This document shows, piece after piece, positions 25,172 to 34,253 of a stretch of 64,000 bases of DNA (positions are counted from its first letter, which is position 1; every line of letters begins with the position of its first letter). The position numbers were made by a program, and so were the translations under genes. The stretch is taken from positions 744,001-808,000 of the forward strand of contig NZ_JAASAG010000001.1 of NCBI RefSeq assembly GCF_012726265.1. The letters are read 5' to 3'. This DNA is from Streptomyces sp. HNM0575. GTDB taxonomy: Bacteria > Actinomycetota > Actinomycetes > Streptomycetales > Streptomycetaceae. The notes below the pieces were generated by a model that made no database searches, was not told the origin of the DNA, and saw only the letters and a list, made by a program, of their open reading frames with translations.

Positions 25172-26226
25172 GCGGTCCATCCTGCCGCACCGGCTTCCGT
25201 GCCCCGCTCTCCGGGGGCGGGGCCGGGGCCTGGGCCTGGGCCGGAGCCGGGGGCGGAACCGGAGCCTTGGGCGTTGGCCGGGTGGGCGAAGTGGGCCGGG
25301 GCGTCGAAGGCCGCGCGGCGGGTGGCGCGGCGCAGGGCGCGCAGCAGCGGGCCGCCCAGGGTGAGGACGAGGACGACGGTGAGAGCGGCCCGTGGGACGT
25401 CCCAGCCGAGGGACGTGGCCAGTACGTACGCGGCGAAGCGGGCGAGGTTGTCCGGCAGCTGGTCGCCGGGGACGAACGAGATGCCCGAGCCGAGGCCCGC
25501 GATGTACGGCCAGCCCTGGAGGTTCATGACCAGTCCGTAGAGCAGGGCAGAGACCGCGCCGTAGAGCGCGAGCATCGCCGACTCGCCTCTGCCGCGCAGC
25601 CGTTGGGCGCCCGGCAGCAGGCCCGCGCCCATGGCGACCCAGCCCATCGTGAGCATCTGGAACGGCATCCACGGGCCCGCGCCGCCCGTGAGCAGGGCGC
25701 CGGCGAACATCGACAGGGCGCCGAGCACGAAGCCGAAGCCCGGCCCGAGCACCCGGCCCGAGAGCACGATCAGGAAGAACATCGGTTCCAGGCCCGCCGT
25801 GCCCGCGCCCAGCGGGCGCAGTGCCGCGCCGGCCGCCGCGAGTACGCCGAGCATCGCGACGGCCTTGGCGTCCATGCCGGTGTCGGCGATCGTCGCCACG
25901 ACGACGGCCAGCAGCAGCGGCAGCAGCGCGGCGAAGAGCCAGGGCGCGTCGCGGGAGTGGGCCAGGCCCGATGCGGATCCGGCGAGCAGCGGCCAGCCGA
26001 AGGCGACGACGCCGGTCGCGCTGGTCAGGGCGAGGGCCGCGACGGAACGCGGGCCGAGGCGGAGGGAGCGCGGGGCGCGGGCGCGCGTGGTACGCGCGGT
26101 ACGCGTGCGCGGAGCACGGGAACGCGGGCGGTGCGGCTGCGGCTCCCCGGCGCTTGCGGGGGCGGGGCGTTCGGGGCGTCCGGGGCTCCCCTGGCTTCCG
26201 GTGCTTCCTGTCGTATCGGCCGTCAT
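25168..26226 (-). CDS. ECF transporter substrate-binding (S) component, probably cobalamin
   Basis: A 352-residue membrane protein. The N-terminal 60 residues are a basic Arg/Pro/Thr-rich extension; about six to seven helices follow (for example LALTSATGVVAFGWPLLAG, ALLPLLLAVVVATIA, GFGFVLGALSMFAGALLTGG). The pattern FGFVLGALSMFAGAL with GPWMPFQMLTMGWVAMGAGLLPG is typical of CbrT/ECF S-components of the cobalamin or precursor group. The C-terminus is a Gly/Pro-rich tail. Start and stop each overlap neighbours by 4 bp. Substrate is inferred from the B12 riboswitch at the head of the operon. Confidence 0.85.
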   Translation of the reverse strand: MTADTTGSTGSQGSPGRPERPAPASAGEPQPHRPRSRAPRTRTARTTRARAPRSLRLGPRSVAALALTSATGVVAFGWPLLAGSASGLAHSRDAPWLFAALLPLLLAVVVATIADTGMDAKAVAMLGVLAAAGAALRPLGAGTAGLEPMFFLIVLSGRVLGPGFGFVLGALSMFAGALLTGGAGPWMPFQMLTMGWVAMGAGLLPGAQRLRGRGESAMLALYGAVSALLYGLVMNLQGWPYIAGLGSGISFVPGDQLPDNLARFAAYVLATSLGWDVPRAALTVVLVLTLGGPLLRALRRATRRAAFDAPAHFAHPANAQGSGSAPGSGPGPGPGPAPGERGTEAGAAGWTA

Positions 26227-28352
26227 TCCGCCGGCCGCCCTTGCGGGTCAGGCGCGTGCGGTGCGTCGAGGGCCGTACGGATCTGGGGGACGGTCAGCCA
26301 ACGTGCCGCCGGGGCAAGGATTTTGGCGACCTGCGGCGCGAACGCCGGTGAGGAGGTGACCACTTCGGCGGTCGGGCCGTCGGCGACGGTCTCGCCCTGC
26401 GCGAGTATCACCACCCGGTCCGCGACCTCGGCCGCCAACTCCACGTCGTGCGTGGCCAGTACGGTCGTGTGCCCCTCGCCGGACAGGGCGCGCAGGATGC
26501 CCACCAGACGGGACTTGGCGGCGTAGTCGAGGCCGCGGGTCGGCTCGTCCAGCAGGATCAGCCGCGGGCGGGCGGTGAGGATCACGGCGAGGGCGAGCGC
26601 GAGGCGCTGGCCCTCGGACAGGTCGCGCGGGTGGGTTGCGTCGGCGACGCCCGGCAGCAGTTCGGCGACCAGCGCGCGGCAGCTGCCCGGCGCGGCTCCC
26701 GCGTCGGCGTCGGCTGCCGCGCACTCGGCGGCGACCGTGTCCGCGTACAGCAGGTCGCGCGGCTCCTGCGGTACGAGGGCTGCGTGGCGCAGCAGCCGCC
26801 GGGGGTGGGTGCGGGCGGGGTCGAGGCGCTCGGGGCCGCCGACCGTGACCGTTCCGGCGGCGGGTGTGTGTACGCCCACGAGGGTGCTGAGGAGGGTGGA
26901 CTTGCCCGCTCCGTTACGGCCCATGAGGGCGACGGTCTCGCCGGGGTGGAGCGTGAGGTCCACTCCGTGCAGTGCGGTGACGTGCCCGCGGCGGAGCGAG
27001 AGCGCGGACATACGCGCCGTCGGCACGGGGGGCGGGCCGCCGCCCGTGACTCCGCCGTCTGTGGCCCCGCCGTCCTTGGCCCTGCGGTTCTTGGCCCCGC
27101 CGTCCGTGACTTCTCGGGCGTGCGGCCCGGCTGTTGTCGTGCCGTGTCCGCGTACGAGTGCCCGCAGGCGGCTCAACGGGCTTGCGGTGCCCCGCGGTTC
27201 GGCGGCGGCAGCGGAACCGCGGGGCTCGCGCACCCCGGAGGGCCCGTGGGCTTCACGGGGCTCGCCTCGGCCGGTCCGCGCACCGGCACGTTCACGTCCG
27301 TCGCTTCCGTGGCCGCCGACCCCGTGGCGCCCGCCTCCGCCGGTGCCATCGCCGACTCCGTCGCGCCCGCCTCCGCCGGTCCGATCACCGCCTTCGCCGG
27401 GCAGCGCACCGGCACGCTCACGTCCGTCGCCGTCACCGCCGACTCCGTCGCGCCCGCCCCCGTCGCCCTCCGCCGCCGCGAGGCGTTCGCGCAGCGGTTC
27501 CGATCTGCGGCGGGCGTCCCGTACGGACAACGGCAGCGGCGACCATTCCGCCAGGCGTCCCAGTTCGACCACGGGCGGCCGGACCGGCGAGAGCGCCATC
27601 AGCTCGGCGGGGTCGCCGAGCCGGGCGGGGGCGCCGGGCTCCGCGAGCAGCAGCACCTGGTCCGCGTAGTGCACGACGCGTTCGAGCCGGTGCTCGGCCA
27701 GCAGCACGGTCGTGCCGAGGTCGTGCACGAGGCGTTGCAGCACGGCCAGCACCTCCTCGGCTGCGCCCGGGTCGAGAGCCGATGTCGGCTCGTCCAGTAC
27801 CAGCACGCGCGGATGCGGCGTCAGTACGGAGCCGATCGCGACGCGCTGCTGCTGCCCTCCGGAGAGGGCGGAAAGCGGGCGGTCCCGCAGCTCGTTGAGG
27901 CCTAGGAGGTCGAGGGTCTCCTCGACCCGGCGCCGCATCGTGGCGGGAGGAAGGCCCAACGACTCCATGCCGTAGGCGAGTTCGTCCTCGACGGTGTCGG
28001 TGACGAAGTGCGCGAGCGGGTCCTGGCCCACGGTGCCGACGACGTCGGCGAGTTCGCGCGGCTTGTGCGTACGGGTGTCGCGTCCCGCGACCGTGACGCG
28101 GCCGTGCAGCACGCCGCCCGTGAAGTGGGGGACCAGGCCGGAGACGGTGCCCAGCAGCGTGGACTTGCCCGCGCCCGAGGGGCCGACGAGCAGGCAGAGT
28201 TCGCCCTCGGGGATCTCCAAGTCGACGTCGCGCAGGGCGGGTTCGGGGGCGGAGGCCGCGTCTCCCGGTCCGGCGGCCGGTCCGGCGGCCCGTGCCGGTG
28301 CGCCCTCGGCCGCGGCGTCGTAGGTGACGGACACCTGCTCGAACCGGATCAC
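26223..28352 (-). CDS. ECF transporter fused ATPase (A-A' in one chain)
   Basis: A 709-residue protein with two complete ABC ATPase domains. Domain 1: Walker A GPSGAGKST near residue 57, signature LSGGQQQR, Walker B VLVLDEPTSALD. Domain 2: GRNGAGKST near 500, signature LSEGQRLALAL, Walker B LILLDEPTRGLD. The linker (about 315-440) is Gly/Asp/Arg-rich and contains short repeated units such as GGDGDGRERAGA and GGGGRDGVGDG. It starts with GTG overlapping the T-component stop (GTGA) and ends overlapping the S-component start. It powers the ECF importer. Fused EcfA pairs are common in actinobacteria. Confidence 0.92.
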   Translation of the reverse strand: MIRFEQVSVTYDAAAEGAPARAAGPAAGPGDAASAPEPALRDVDLEIPEGELCLLVGPSGAGKSTLLGTVSGLVPHFTGGVLHGRVTVAGRDTRTHKPRELADVVGTVGQDPLAHFVTDTVEDELAYGMESLGLPPATMRRRVEETLDLLGLNELRDRPLSALSGGQQQRVAIGSVLTPHPRVLVLDEPTSALDPGAAEEVLAVLQRLVHDLGTTVLLAEHRLERVVHYADQVLLLAEPGAPARLGDPAELMALSPVRPPVVELGRLAEWSPLPLSVRDARRRSEPLRERLAAAEGDGGGRDGVGGDGDGRERAGALPGEGGDRTGGGGRDGVGDGTGGGGRHGVGGHGSDGRERAGARTGRGEPREAHGPSGVREPRGSAAAAEPRGTASPLSRLRALVRGHGTTTAGPHAREVTDGGAKNRRAKDGGATDGGVTGGGPPPVPTARMSALSLRRGHVTALHGVDLTLHPGETVALMGRNGAGKSTLLSTLVGVHTPAAGTVTVGGPERLDPARTHPRRLLRHAALVPQEPRDLLYADTVAAECAAADADAGAAPGSCRALVAELLPGVADATHPRDLSEGQRLALALAVILTARPRLILLDEPTRGLDYAAKSRLVGILRALSGEGHTTVLATHDVELAAEVADRVVILAQGETVADGPTAEVVTSSPAFAPQVAKILAPAARWLTVPQIRTALDAPHAPDPQGRPAE

Positions 28353-29533
28353 TGCGCGGCCTCCTTCTCCTGATGCGGTGACGTGCCACGCGACGTGCCC
28401 GTCTGTGTCGCCGGAACCGGCGCCACGAGCGCGGGCAGCAGGCCCAGCAGCAGCCCCGCCGCGGGCCACAGCGGCAGCTCCGGTGCCGTCAGCGGCACCG
28501 CCGGAGGGTGCAGCGCCCCCGGGAACGCACCGCCCGCCGCGACCGTCACCGCCCCTACGGCCGCCCCCGACAGCGCCGTCAACCAGGCCCGTACGCCCCA
28601 GACTTCGGGCCGGTAGCGGGTACGGACGCTGCGCCGCCCACCCAGCCGCAGCCCCGCCAGCGCCAGCACCGCACCGGCGAGCAGCACCGGCAGCCCGTAC
28701 GCGGCGCCCTCTGCCGACAGCAGCGCGTACGAACCGGCGCACATGCCGAGCAGTCCGCCGAGCGTGAGCAGCGTCGTCGTACGGCGCACGGCGCGCGGCA
28801 CCTGGGCGCTGCGCCCATAGCCGCGTGCGTCCATCGCCGCGGCCAGCGCCACCGAGCGCTCCAACGCGCCCTCCAGCACCGGCAGTCCGACCTGGAGCAC
28901 CGCCTGCGGTCCCTTGTCGGGGCGCCCGCGCAGCCGGCGTGCGGCACGCAGCCGCCGTACGTCGGCCACCAGGTTCGGCGCGAACGTCATGGCGACGACG
29001 ACGGCGACGCCCGCCTCGTACAGCGCGCCGGGCAGGGACTTCAGCAGACGGGCGGGATTGGCAAGGGAGTTGGCGGCGCCGAGGCAGATCAGCAGGGTCG
29101 CCAGCTTCAGCCCGTCGTACAGCGCGAACACCAGCCCCTCGGCGGTGACCCGGCCGCCGACGCGCACGCCCTTCGCCCAGTCGGGGAGCGGCACTTCGGG
29201 CAGCGTCACCAGGACGTGGCTGCCCGGCACGGGCGAGCCGAGGAGGAAGGCGAAGCAGAACCGGATGACGAGCACCGCGAGGCCGAGCTTCAGGAACACC
29301 CCGTACGAGCGGGCCCAGGGCGCGTCGGTGCGGCGCGCGGCGACCACGTAACCGGCGACGGCGCACAGCAGCGTCAGCAGCAGCGGGTTGGTGGTGCGGG
29401 ACGCGGCGGTCGCCAGGCCCAGTGCCCACAACCACCAGGCGCCCGGGTGCAGTTCGAGGCCGCGCCGCGCCTCGGGCGCACGCAGGCGTTCCCTCGTCGC
29501 GGTCAGCACGCCGCGTTTGCCTCCGGCCGTCAC
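28349..29533 (-). CDS. ECF transporter transmembrane coupling (T) component
   Basis: A 394-residue EcfT/CbiQ-type protein. Membrane helices begin at HPGAWWLWALGLATAAS and TNPLLLTLLCAVAGYVVA. Both T-family coupling motifs are seen: an Ala-Arg-Gly-like helix (AAMDARGYGRSAQVPR) and the RRLRAARRLRGRP segment. Four further helices fill the C-terminal half. The GTG at 29533 is chosen for its GGGAGG Shine-Dalgarno five bases upstream; a longer reading to 29677 would overlap the previous gene but is rich in disordered Asp/Arg repeats. It links the S-component to the ATPases. Confidence 0.85.
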   Translation of the reverse strand: MTAGGKRGVLTATRERLRAPEARRGLELHPGAWWLWALGLATAASRTTNPLLLTLLCAVAGYVVAARRTDAPWARSYGVFLKLGLAVLVIRFCFAFLLGSPVPGSHVLVTLPEVPLPDWAKGVRVGGRVTAEGLVFALYDGLKLATLLICLGAANSLANPARLLKSLPGALYEAGVAVVVAMTFAPNLVADVRRLRAARRLRGRPDKGPQAVLQVGLPVLEGALERSVALAAAMDARGYGRSAQVPRAVRRTTTLLTLGGLLGMCAGSYALLSAEGAAYGLPVLLAGAVLALAGLRLGGRRSVRTRYRPEVWGVRAWLTALSGAAVGAVTVAAGGAFPGALHPPAVPLTAPELPLWPAAGLLLGLLPALVAPVPATQTGTSRGTSPHQEKEAAQ

Positions 29534-29651
29534 GTCGTCCTCCCGCTTCCGAACGTCCTCCCGCTCCCGAACGTCGTCCCGCTCCTGGTCGTCGCCACCG
29601 CGCCCCCGGTCTCGTGCCGTCCACCGGTCTCGTGCGGCCCACGGGCCATGG

Positions 29652-30476
29652 TCACGGGCGTGGACCGCGGTCGTCACGGTGGCCGCGGCGGGACCGGCGG
29701 ACGGCTGCGAAGGCGAGCACCGCCACTGCGCCGGCGCCCGCCGCGACGCCCGCCACGGGGCCGAGGCCCCCACCGGAGGAGCCGTCCGGCCCCCCGGCCC
29801 CGGCCTCGGCCTCGGCCCCGTTCCGGCCCCGGGTCCCGTCGTCCTCGTTCCTGCCGCCCCCGGTCCCGTCCGAACCCTTCTCCTCGTCCGCGACCCGCTC
29901 GCCGCAACCGCGTTGCGGATAGCCGTCGATGGCGCACAGCAGCGCCGCCGAGTCGTAGCGCAGCGGCTGCGCGACGGACGCGAGCGCGTCGGCGGCCGTG
30001 GCGTCGTCGGAGACCCGTGCGCACGCGGTACGCGGCCGGGGCGGGTGCTCGCCGCGCGGCGCGTGCGCGGAGGTGCCGAAGTCGATGCGCAGCGCGATCC
30101 GTTTGCGGCCGGAGGCGGCCTTCGTGCCGTCGCAGGCGCGGGCGAAGTCCGTACGGCCGCGGGGCTTCGCCGCGTCCTTGGAGTCCTCGCTCAGCGCGAA
30201 GCGGAAGCCGATCACGTCGCCGTCGCCGGGGCGCAGCACGGACGGGCCCTGCGTCGCGTACGACCACTCGCCGCTCTTGCCGCTCTGCTCCCAGAACGAC
30301 CAGTACCGGTAGCTCCCGGAGGTCAACGCCCTTGCGGGGGAGGCCGGTTGGGCCGGTCGGGCGGCGGCGCTCGCGGAGGCCGCCTGCCCAGCGGCGGGAA
30401 TCAGCGGCGGCACGGCCACGGCGGCCGCGGCCAGCCCCGTCACGGCGAGGGCGCGCCATGCGGCCCGCGCGCTCAC
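29652..30476 (-). CDS. Surface protein resembling the C-terminal beta domain of transcobalamin (DUF4430-like)
   Basis: A 274-residue exported protein: signal peptide (about 1-30, ALAVTGLAAAAVAVPPL), a single globular domain (about 50-185) and a C-terminal membrane anchor (GVAAGAGAVAVLAFAAVRR) with a basic tail. The domain contains YRYWSFWEQSG, then QGPSVLRPGDGDVIGFRF. This mirrors the end of animal transcobalamin/intrinsic factor, where a Y-W block is followed by a R-P-x-D-G-(D/E) turn and a strand, the DUF4430-type cobalamin-capping domain. Two Cys could form a disulfide. It starts by GTGA overlap with the alpha-toroid gene. A cobalamin-binding role is inferred from this resemblance and from the riboswitch. 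Confidence 0.7.
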   Translation of the reverse strand: MSARAAWRALAVTGLAAAAVAVPPLIPAAGQAASASAAARPAQPASPARALTSGSYRYWSFWEQSGKSGEWSYATQGPSVLRPGDGDVIGFRFALSEDSKDAAKPRGRTDFARACDGTKAASGRKRIALRIDFGTSAHAPRGEHPPRPRTACARVSDDATAADALASVAQPLRYDSAALLCAIDGYPQRGCGERVADEEKGSDGTGGGRNEDDGTRGRNGAEAEAGAGGPDGSSGGGLGPVAGVAAGAGAVAVLAFAAVRRSRRGHRDDRGPRP

Positions 30477-31873
30477 CGTCCCTGCCGCCTTCTGCGCGCG
30501 CTGATCAGGAAGCCGACGCCCACGCCCGCCGCGAGCCCGGCACCCAGCAGGGACCACCGGAGCACATCGCCGTCGCCGCCGCCGTCCGTCGTGCCACCGG
30601 CCGCCTTCTTCTCGTCCGGCATGCGGGCGGGCTCCGGGCCCGTGGCGGCGAGCCGGTCCAGCAGCTTCGTGCCCTTCAGCGTGGCCGCGTCGCCGCCCGT
30701 GGCGTGTACGGCGAGCATGACGCCCGCGACGGCCGCGGGGTCGCTCCCGGCCTTGTCCCACGAACCGAGCTTCGCCGCCAGCCAGTCGAGCGACTTCCGC
30801 GCTTCGGCCTGGTGGCCTCCGGCGGCCAGCGCGATGACGGCGTCCGCCGTGTTGCCGTAGTCGGGGGTGTCCTTGGCGCCGGGCGTCGCGGCGAGCAGAT
30901 GGTGGCCGTGGTCGTCCAGTACGGACGCGAGGTGGGCGGCGCCCGCCTCCGAGGCCTCGTCGGGCGCGAGATCCGTGCCCTTCCCGGAGCCCTTCCCGTC
31001 GCTCCCGTTCTTCTCGTCGCCCTTCCCGTCGCTCCCGCTCTTCCCGTCGCCCTTCCCGTCGCTCCCGCTCTTCTTGCCGTCCCCCTCGCCGTCCTTGCCG
31101 CAACTCATCGGCTTCAGCGCCCGGTCGGACTTCGGATCGGCCTGCAACCCGGAACCCAGCCCGGCCAGCACGGCGGCCGCGGTCGCGTCGTCGTTCGCGG
31201 CCAACTCACCGTCCTTGCCCGGCTGATAGGCGAAGGCTCCGCGCGACGCGGCCTTCTCGCCGCACCCGAGCTGGAACGAAGTGAGCGCGTCGTAGGGCGA
31301 CTTGCCGCTCTTCGTCGTCTTCTCCGGCTTCCTGCCGGCGGCCGAGTAGGCGCCGATGACGACGGAGACGGAGTTCGCGTCGCTGGGACCGCCGGGGTTG
31401 TAGCCCCAGCCGCCGTCCTCGTTCTGTACGGAGCCCAGCCACGCGAGGGCCTTGCGTACGGTCCCGTCCGCGCCGCCCGTGACGGAGAGCGCCTGCACGG
31501 CGACGGCCGTGGCGTTGGTGTCGGCGGGGGTCTTCTTCGTGTCGCAGGGCTTGCCGGGCTCCGCGCGGTACGCGGTGAACGAGCCGTCCCGGCACTGCTG
31601 CCCGACCAGCCAGTCCACGGCCTTGCGCGCCGGTTCGGCGCCCGCCGCGTCGAGGGCGAGGAGGGCCAGCGACTGTCTCCACACCCCGTCGTACTTGGGG
31701 TCGCCCTTGCCGTACAGGGCGCTCGGCGGCTTCTTCGCCGACTTGCCCGCGGCTGTCGACGTACCGGCTATCGAGGAGCCGGAAATCGGTGCGGCGGCGA
31801 GGGCCGCGGGTGCGGTGACGGCGCAGAGGGCGGAGGCCGCCGCGACGGCTGTGATGCTCCGGCGCAGGAACAT
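30473..31873 (-). CDS. Surface alpha-toroid (prenyltransferase/squalene-cyclase-repeat) protein, probable cobalamin-binding partner
   Basis: A 466-residue exported protein. The signal peptide (ITAVAAASALCAVTAPAALA) is followed by alpha/alpha repeats with QW-like turns (CRDGSFTAYRAEPG, NEDGGWGYNPGGP, SRGAFAYQPGKDG). A Ser/Asp/Gly/Lys insert (about 275-315, repeats of GSDGKGDGK) interrupts the toroid. The C-terminus is a membrane helix with RRRRQGR. No catalytic DxDD or zinc site of terpene or protein prenyl enzymes is seen. The alpha6/alpha6 barrel is the same fold as the N-terminal domain of intrinsic factor and transcobalamin, and the next gene resembles their C-terminal domain. First gene after the cobalamin riboswitch; ATG at 31873 has AAAGG upstream. 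Confidence 0.75.
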   Translation of the reverse strand: MFLRRSITAVAAASALCAVTAPAALAAAPISGSSIAGTSTAAGKSAKKPPSALYGKGDPKYDGVWRQSLALLALDAAGAEPARKAVDWLVGQQCRDGSFTAYRAEPGKPCDTKKTPADTNATAVAVQALSVTGGADGTVRKALAWLGSVQNEDGGWGYNPGGPSDANSVSVVIGAYSAAGRKPEKTTKSGKSPYDALTSFQLGCGEKAASRGAFAYQPGKDGELAANDDATAAAVLAGLGSGLQADPKSDRALKPMSCGKDGEGDGKKSGSDGKGDGKSGSDGKGDEKNGSDGKGSGKGTDLAPDEASEAGAAHLASVLDDHGHHLLAATPGAKDTPDYGNTADAVIALAAGGHQAEARKSLDWLAAKLGSWDKAGSDPAAVAGVMLAVHATGGDAATLKGTKLLDRLAATGPEPARMPDEKKAAGGTTDGGGDGDVLRWSLLGAGLAAGVGVGFLISARRRRQGR

Positions 31874-31954
31874 GTGGGTGCCTTTCGGTGAGCGGTCCGC
31901 AACCCCGCACGGCCGCCCCGCCCCCGGCCCGCGTGCCCGTTCACGCGGCACGCA

Positions 31955-32180
31955 CCGTAAGGCGGCACACCCGGCTCGGCTCCGTAGACCTCGACGGTGG
32001 GAGCCTCCACCACGGTGCGGCGGCAGGCGGCTCCGCGAGCCTTGCCTCCGGCCGGGTGCTCCGGCTCACGAGCCGCGTACGGGGCGGGCGTTCCGTCCCC
32101 TACGCGGCCTCGCTCACGGTTGCGGGTCAGCGCCGGACTTGCACCGGCTTCCCTCGGTCGGAGGCGATGTACGCCCACTC
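31955..32180 (-). promoter_or_regulatory. Cobalamin (AdoCbl-class) riboswitch
   Basis: On the minus strand the conserved core reads gggaagccggtgcaagtcc (plus 32136-32154), then cgctgacccgcaaccgtga (plus 32114-32132), the hallmark B12-box region. The aptamer continues through variable arms, and the 3' closing element gagccgggtgtgccgcc lies near 31960-31980. It starts directly after the stop of the methyltransferase at 32184 and ends about 80 nt before the alpha-toroid start. The operon should be shut off when cobalamin is plentiful. This is the strongest evidence for the transport substrate of the operon. Confidence 0.93.
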
Positions 32181-32183
32181 ACC

Positions 32184-33032
32184 TTAGCGGCCCCCCTCCG
32201 GGGCCCTCCCCTCGATGAAGGCGAACCGGTCGGGGAATTCGAGCAGCCCGCCGGGGCCTGCGCCCGCCGTGTCGGCGATCTCGGCGAGCCCGTCGGCGAG
32301 TTCGGCGTCCGAGAACGTCGACAGCACGGACATCCAGCGGTTGCGCACCAGCTCCAGCCAGTGGTCGCGCTCGACGCGCACGGGGAACGCGGCGTGGCCC
32401 GTGGCCACTTCGAGTCCCGCGTCCCGCATCGCCGTCTCGATCTCGCCGGGCTCGGGCTGGTTGGCGGCGAACCGGTTCAACGCCCGCTGGAACAGCGGGT
32501 ATTCGAGCTTCGGCGGCAGCGTGACCACGAGCATCCGCCCGCCGGGAGCGAGCCGCCGCGCCAGTCCGGCGAGCGTCCCGTGCAGGTCCGCGAAGTGGTG
32601 TACGGCCTCCTTGATCACGATCGCGTCGAAGGAGCCGAGCGAGCCCTGGCGGGATCCGTCCCGCCCGGGTCCGTCCCGCCCGGAGTCGGCCTTCCCGGAT
32701 CCGTCCTGCCCGGCGGGCGCCTCCGCGGCGTGGGCGAGGTCCTCGGCGGTCGCGCGCACGGCCAGCAGCCTCGGATCGTCCGGCAGCCGGTCGAGCATGG
32801 GCTGCGACGGGTCGACGCAGACGAGCGGGGTCTCCTCGGTCGCGTACTCCAGCAGACGCCGCAGGAACAGGCCCGTGCCCGCGCCGATGTCGGCGATCCG
32901 GTCGCCCCGGCGCAGCGCGAGCCGGGCGTTGATCTGCTCCTCCATCCAGTCGAGGTAGTCGGGCCTGTGTGCCCAGGTGGAGTCGTAGGTCTCCGCGAGG
33001 TGCGAGTAGTGGTGCTCCAGCTCCTCATCCAC
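32184..33032 (-). CDS. Class I SAM-dependent methyltransferase
   Basis: A 282-residue methyltransferase. Motif I IADIGAGTGLFLRRLLEYA, acidic residue in VCVDPSQPML, motif III VRATAEDLAHA and IVIKEAVHHFADLHGTLAG place it in the UbiE/Methyltransf_11/25 group. An insert (about 110-130) is a short Asp/Gly/Ser/Arg repeat. Start is GTG at 33032 with AAAGGTGG upstream. It lies just ahead of the riboswitch but on a separate transcript, as the riboswitch follows its stop. Substrate unknown; a corrinoid link would be speculation. Confidence 0.82.
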   Translation of the reverse strand: MDEELEHHYSHLAETYDSTWAHRPDYLDWMEEQINARLALRRGDRIADIGAGTGLFLRRLLEYATEETPLVCVDPSQPMLDRLPDDPRLLAVRATAEDLAHAAEAPAGQDGSGKADSGRDGPGRDGSRQGSLGSFDAIVIKEAVHHFADLHGTLAGLARRLAPGGRMLVVTLPPKLEYPLFQRALNRFAANQPEPGEIETAMRDAGLEVATGHAAFPVRVERDHWLELVRNRWMSVLSTFSDAELADGLAEIADTAGAGPGGLLEFPDRFAFIEGRAPEGGR

Positions 33033-33362
33033 TGCTGCACGGCCACCTTTCTGTGCGCTGTGGCGCGGTCGTCACGCCGGTACGGGAGAGGGGGCCGGGG
33101 CGCGGCCCCCGGATCGCGGCGCCCCTACCCGACATCCCGGCCTGCACACGGACCGCACACATCGCCGGTCTCTCACACATCGGGTACCTGTCTCTTCACG
33201 GTCCACACGGCGGCACGACCTGGAACGGGACGTACACCGACCGCTCCGGAACCCGTACGCCGCCGGAGCGTACGGGTTCACAGATGGACATCCGTCGTAA
33301 CCGTCCGTGAGGATTGGCGGATTCAGGGCGCGAGAGGCGAACGGGCGGAAGGGTGGCCGGAC
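33033..33362. other. Divergent intergenic region with a perfect hairpin
   Basis: A 330-bp region between the minus-strand methyltransferase and the plus-strand Scr1-like regulator. Bases 33249-33259 (gaacccgtacg) and 33269-33279 (cgtacgggttc) form a perfect 11-bp inverted repeat with a 9-nt loop, 84 nt ahead of the regulator start. It could be an operator or leader structure. No gene is supported. Confidence 0.5.
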
Positions 33363-34253
33363 ATGACGGACGGCACGGGCGGGGCGGTCGGTACGGAGGA
33401 CAACGCGGAAGCCGCTGAAGGCAGTCCGTGCACGGGCTTCGACGGCGAACCGGACACCTCCGACAGCCTCAAAGCCTTCGGCGCGGTCCTCAAGGCCTTC
33501 AGGAGGCGCGCGCGGCTCACGCAGGAGGAGTTCGCGCCGCGGATGCGGTACTCACCGCAGACCGTCGCATCGGTGGAGCAGGGACGCCGTTTCCCCACCG
33601 CGGAGTTCGTCGAACGCGCGGAGGAAGTCCTGGACGCCTTCGGCGCGTTGAGGGGCGCCGCGCGACATCTGTCGCGAAGTCCGGGGCTGGCGCGCTGGTT
33701 CCGGCAGTGGGCACGGCTCGAAGCGGAGGCGATCACCCTCAGCACGTACGAATGCCGCCTGCTCCCGGGGCTGTTGCAGACGGAGGCGTACGCGCGGACG
33801 CTCTTCGTCAATCAGCTTCCCCCGCTCGACGACACACAGATCGAGGCCCAGTGGGTCGCACGCGCCGAGCGGAAACGGCTGCTCACCGAACGCCCCAATA
33901 CCGCCTACAGCTTCATCCTCGAAGAGCACCTCTTCCTGCGTCGTACGGGCGGTATGGAGGTCACGCGAGGTGTCATCGACCACGTGCTGGACGTCGCGGA
34001 GTTGCGCAACGTCGAGATCCAAGTCATGCCGGTGGTACGGGAGAACCATGCCGGATTGCACGGACCGATCCGACTGCTGGAGACGCCCGAGCACCACTGC
34101 TTCTCGTACTGCGAAGGTCAGGAGACCGGGCAGTTCGTCTCCGACCCAACCGTGGTCAGCATGCATCAGATGAGGTATGCCAGGATGCGCTCACAGGCTC
34201 TCTCCCTTGAGGAATCCCTGAGCCTGCTGCGGCGGATGCGAGGAGCGCTATGA
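33363..34253 (+). CDS. Scr1-type XRE regulator (HTH plus DUF5753)
   Basis: A 296-residue regulator. The N-terminal HTH (about 40-100) reads FRRRARLTQEEFAPRMRYSP and QTVASVEQGRRFP. The rest is DUF5753, with hallmark pieces GLLQTEAYARTL, ERKRLLTE, EEHLFLRR, IQVMPVVRENHAG and FSYCEGQE. In Streptomyces this type pairs with a downstream DUF397 protein (Scr1/Scr2-like), proposed toxin-antitoxin-like or developmental switches. The ATG at 33363 is preceded by GGAAGGGTGG. It ends by ATGA overlap with the DUF397 gene. Confidence 0.9.
   Translation: MTDGTGGAVGTEDNAEAAEGSPCTGFDGEPDTSDSLKAFGAVLKAFRRRARLTQEEFAPRMRYSPQTVASVEQGRRFPTAEFVERAEEVLDAFGALRGAARHLSRSPGLARWFRQWARLEAEAITLSTYECRLLPGLLQTEAYARTLFVNQLPPLDDTQIEAQWVARAERKRLLTERPNTAYSFILEEHLFLRRTGGMEVTRGVIDHVLDVAELRNVEIQVMPVVRENHAGLHGPIRLLETPEHHCFSYCEGQETGQFVSDPTVVSMHQMRYARMRSQALSLEESLSLLRRMRGAL

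Noticed and set aside
30473..31873. Terpene cyclase or protein prenyltransferase activity for the riboswitch-operon toroid protein
   Set aside because: It is exported and anchored, lacks DxDD and zinc-ligand motifs, and its operon and riboswitch point to cobalamin binding.
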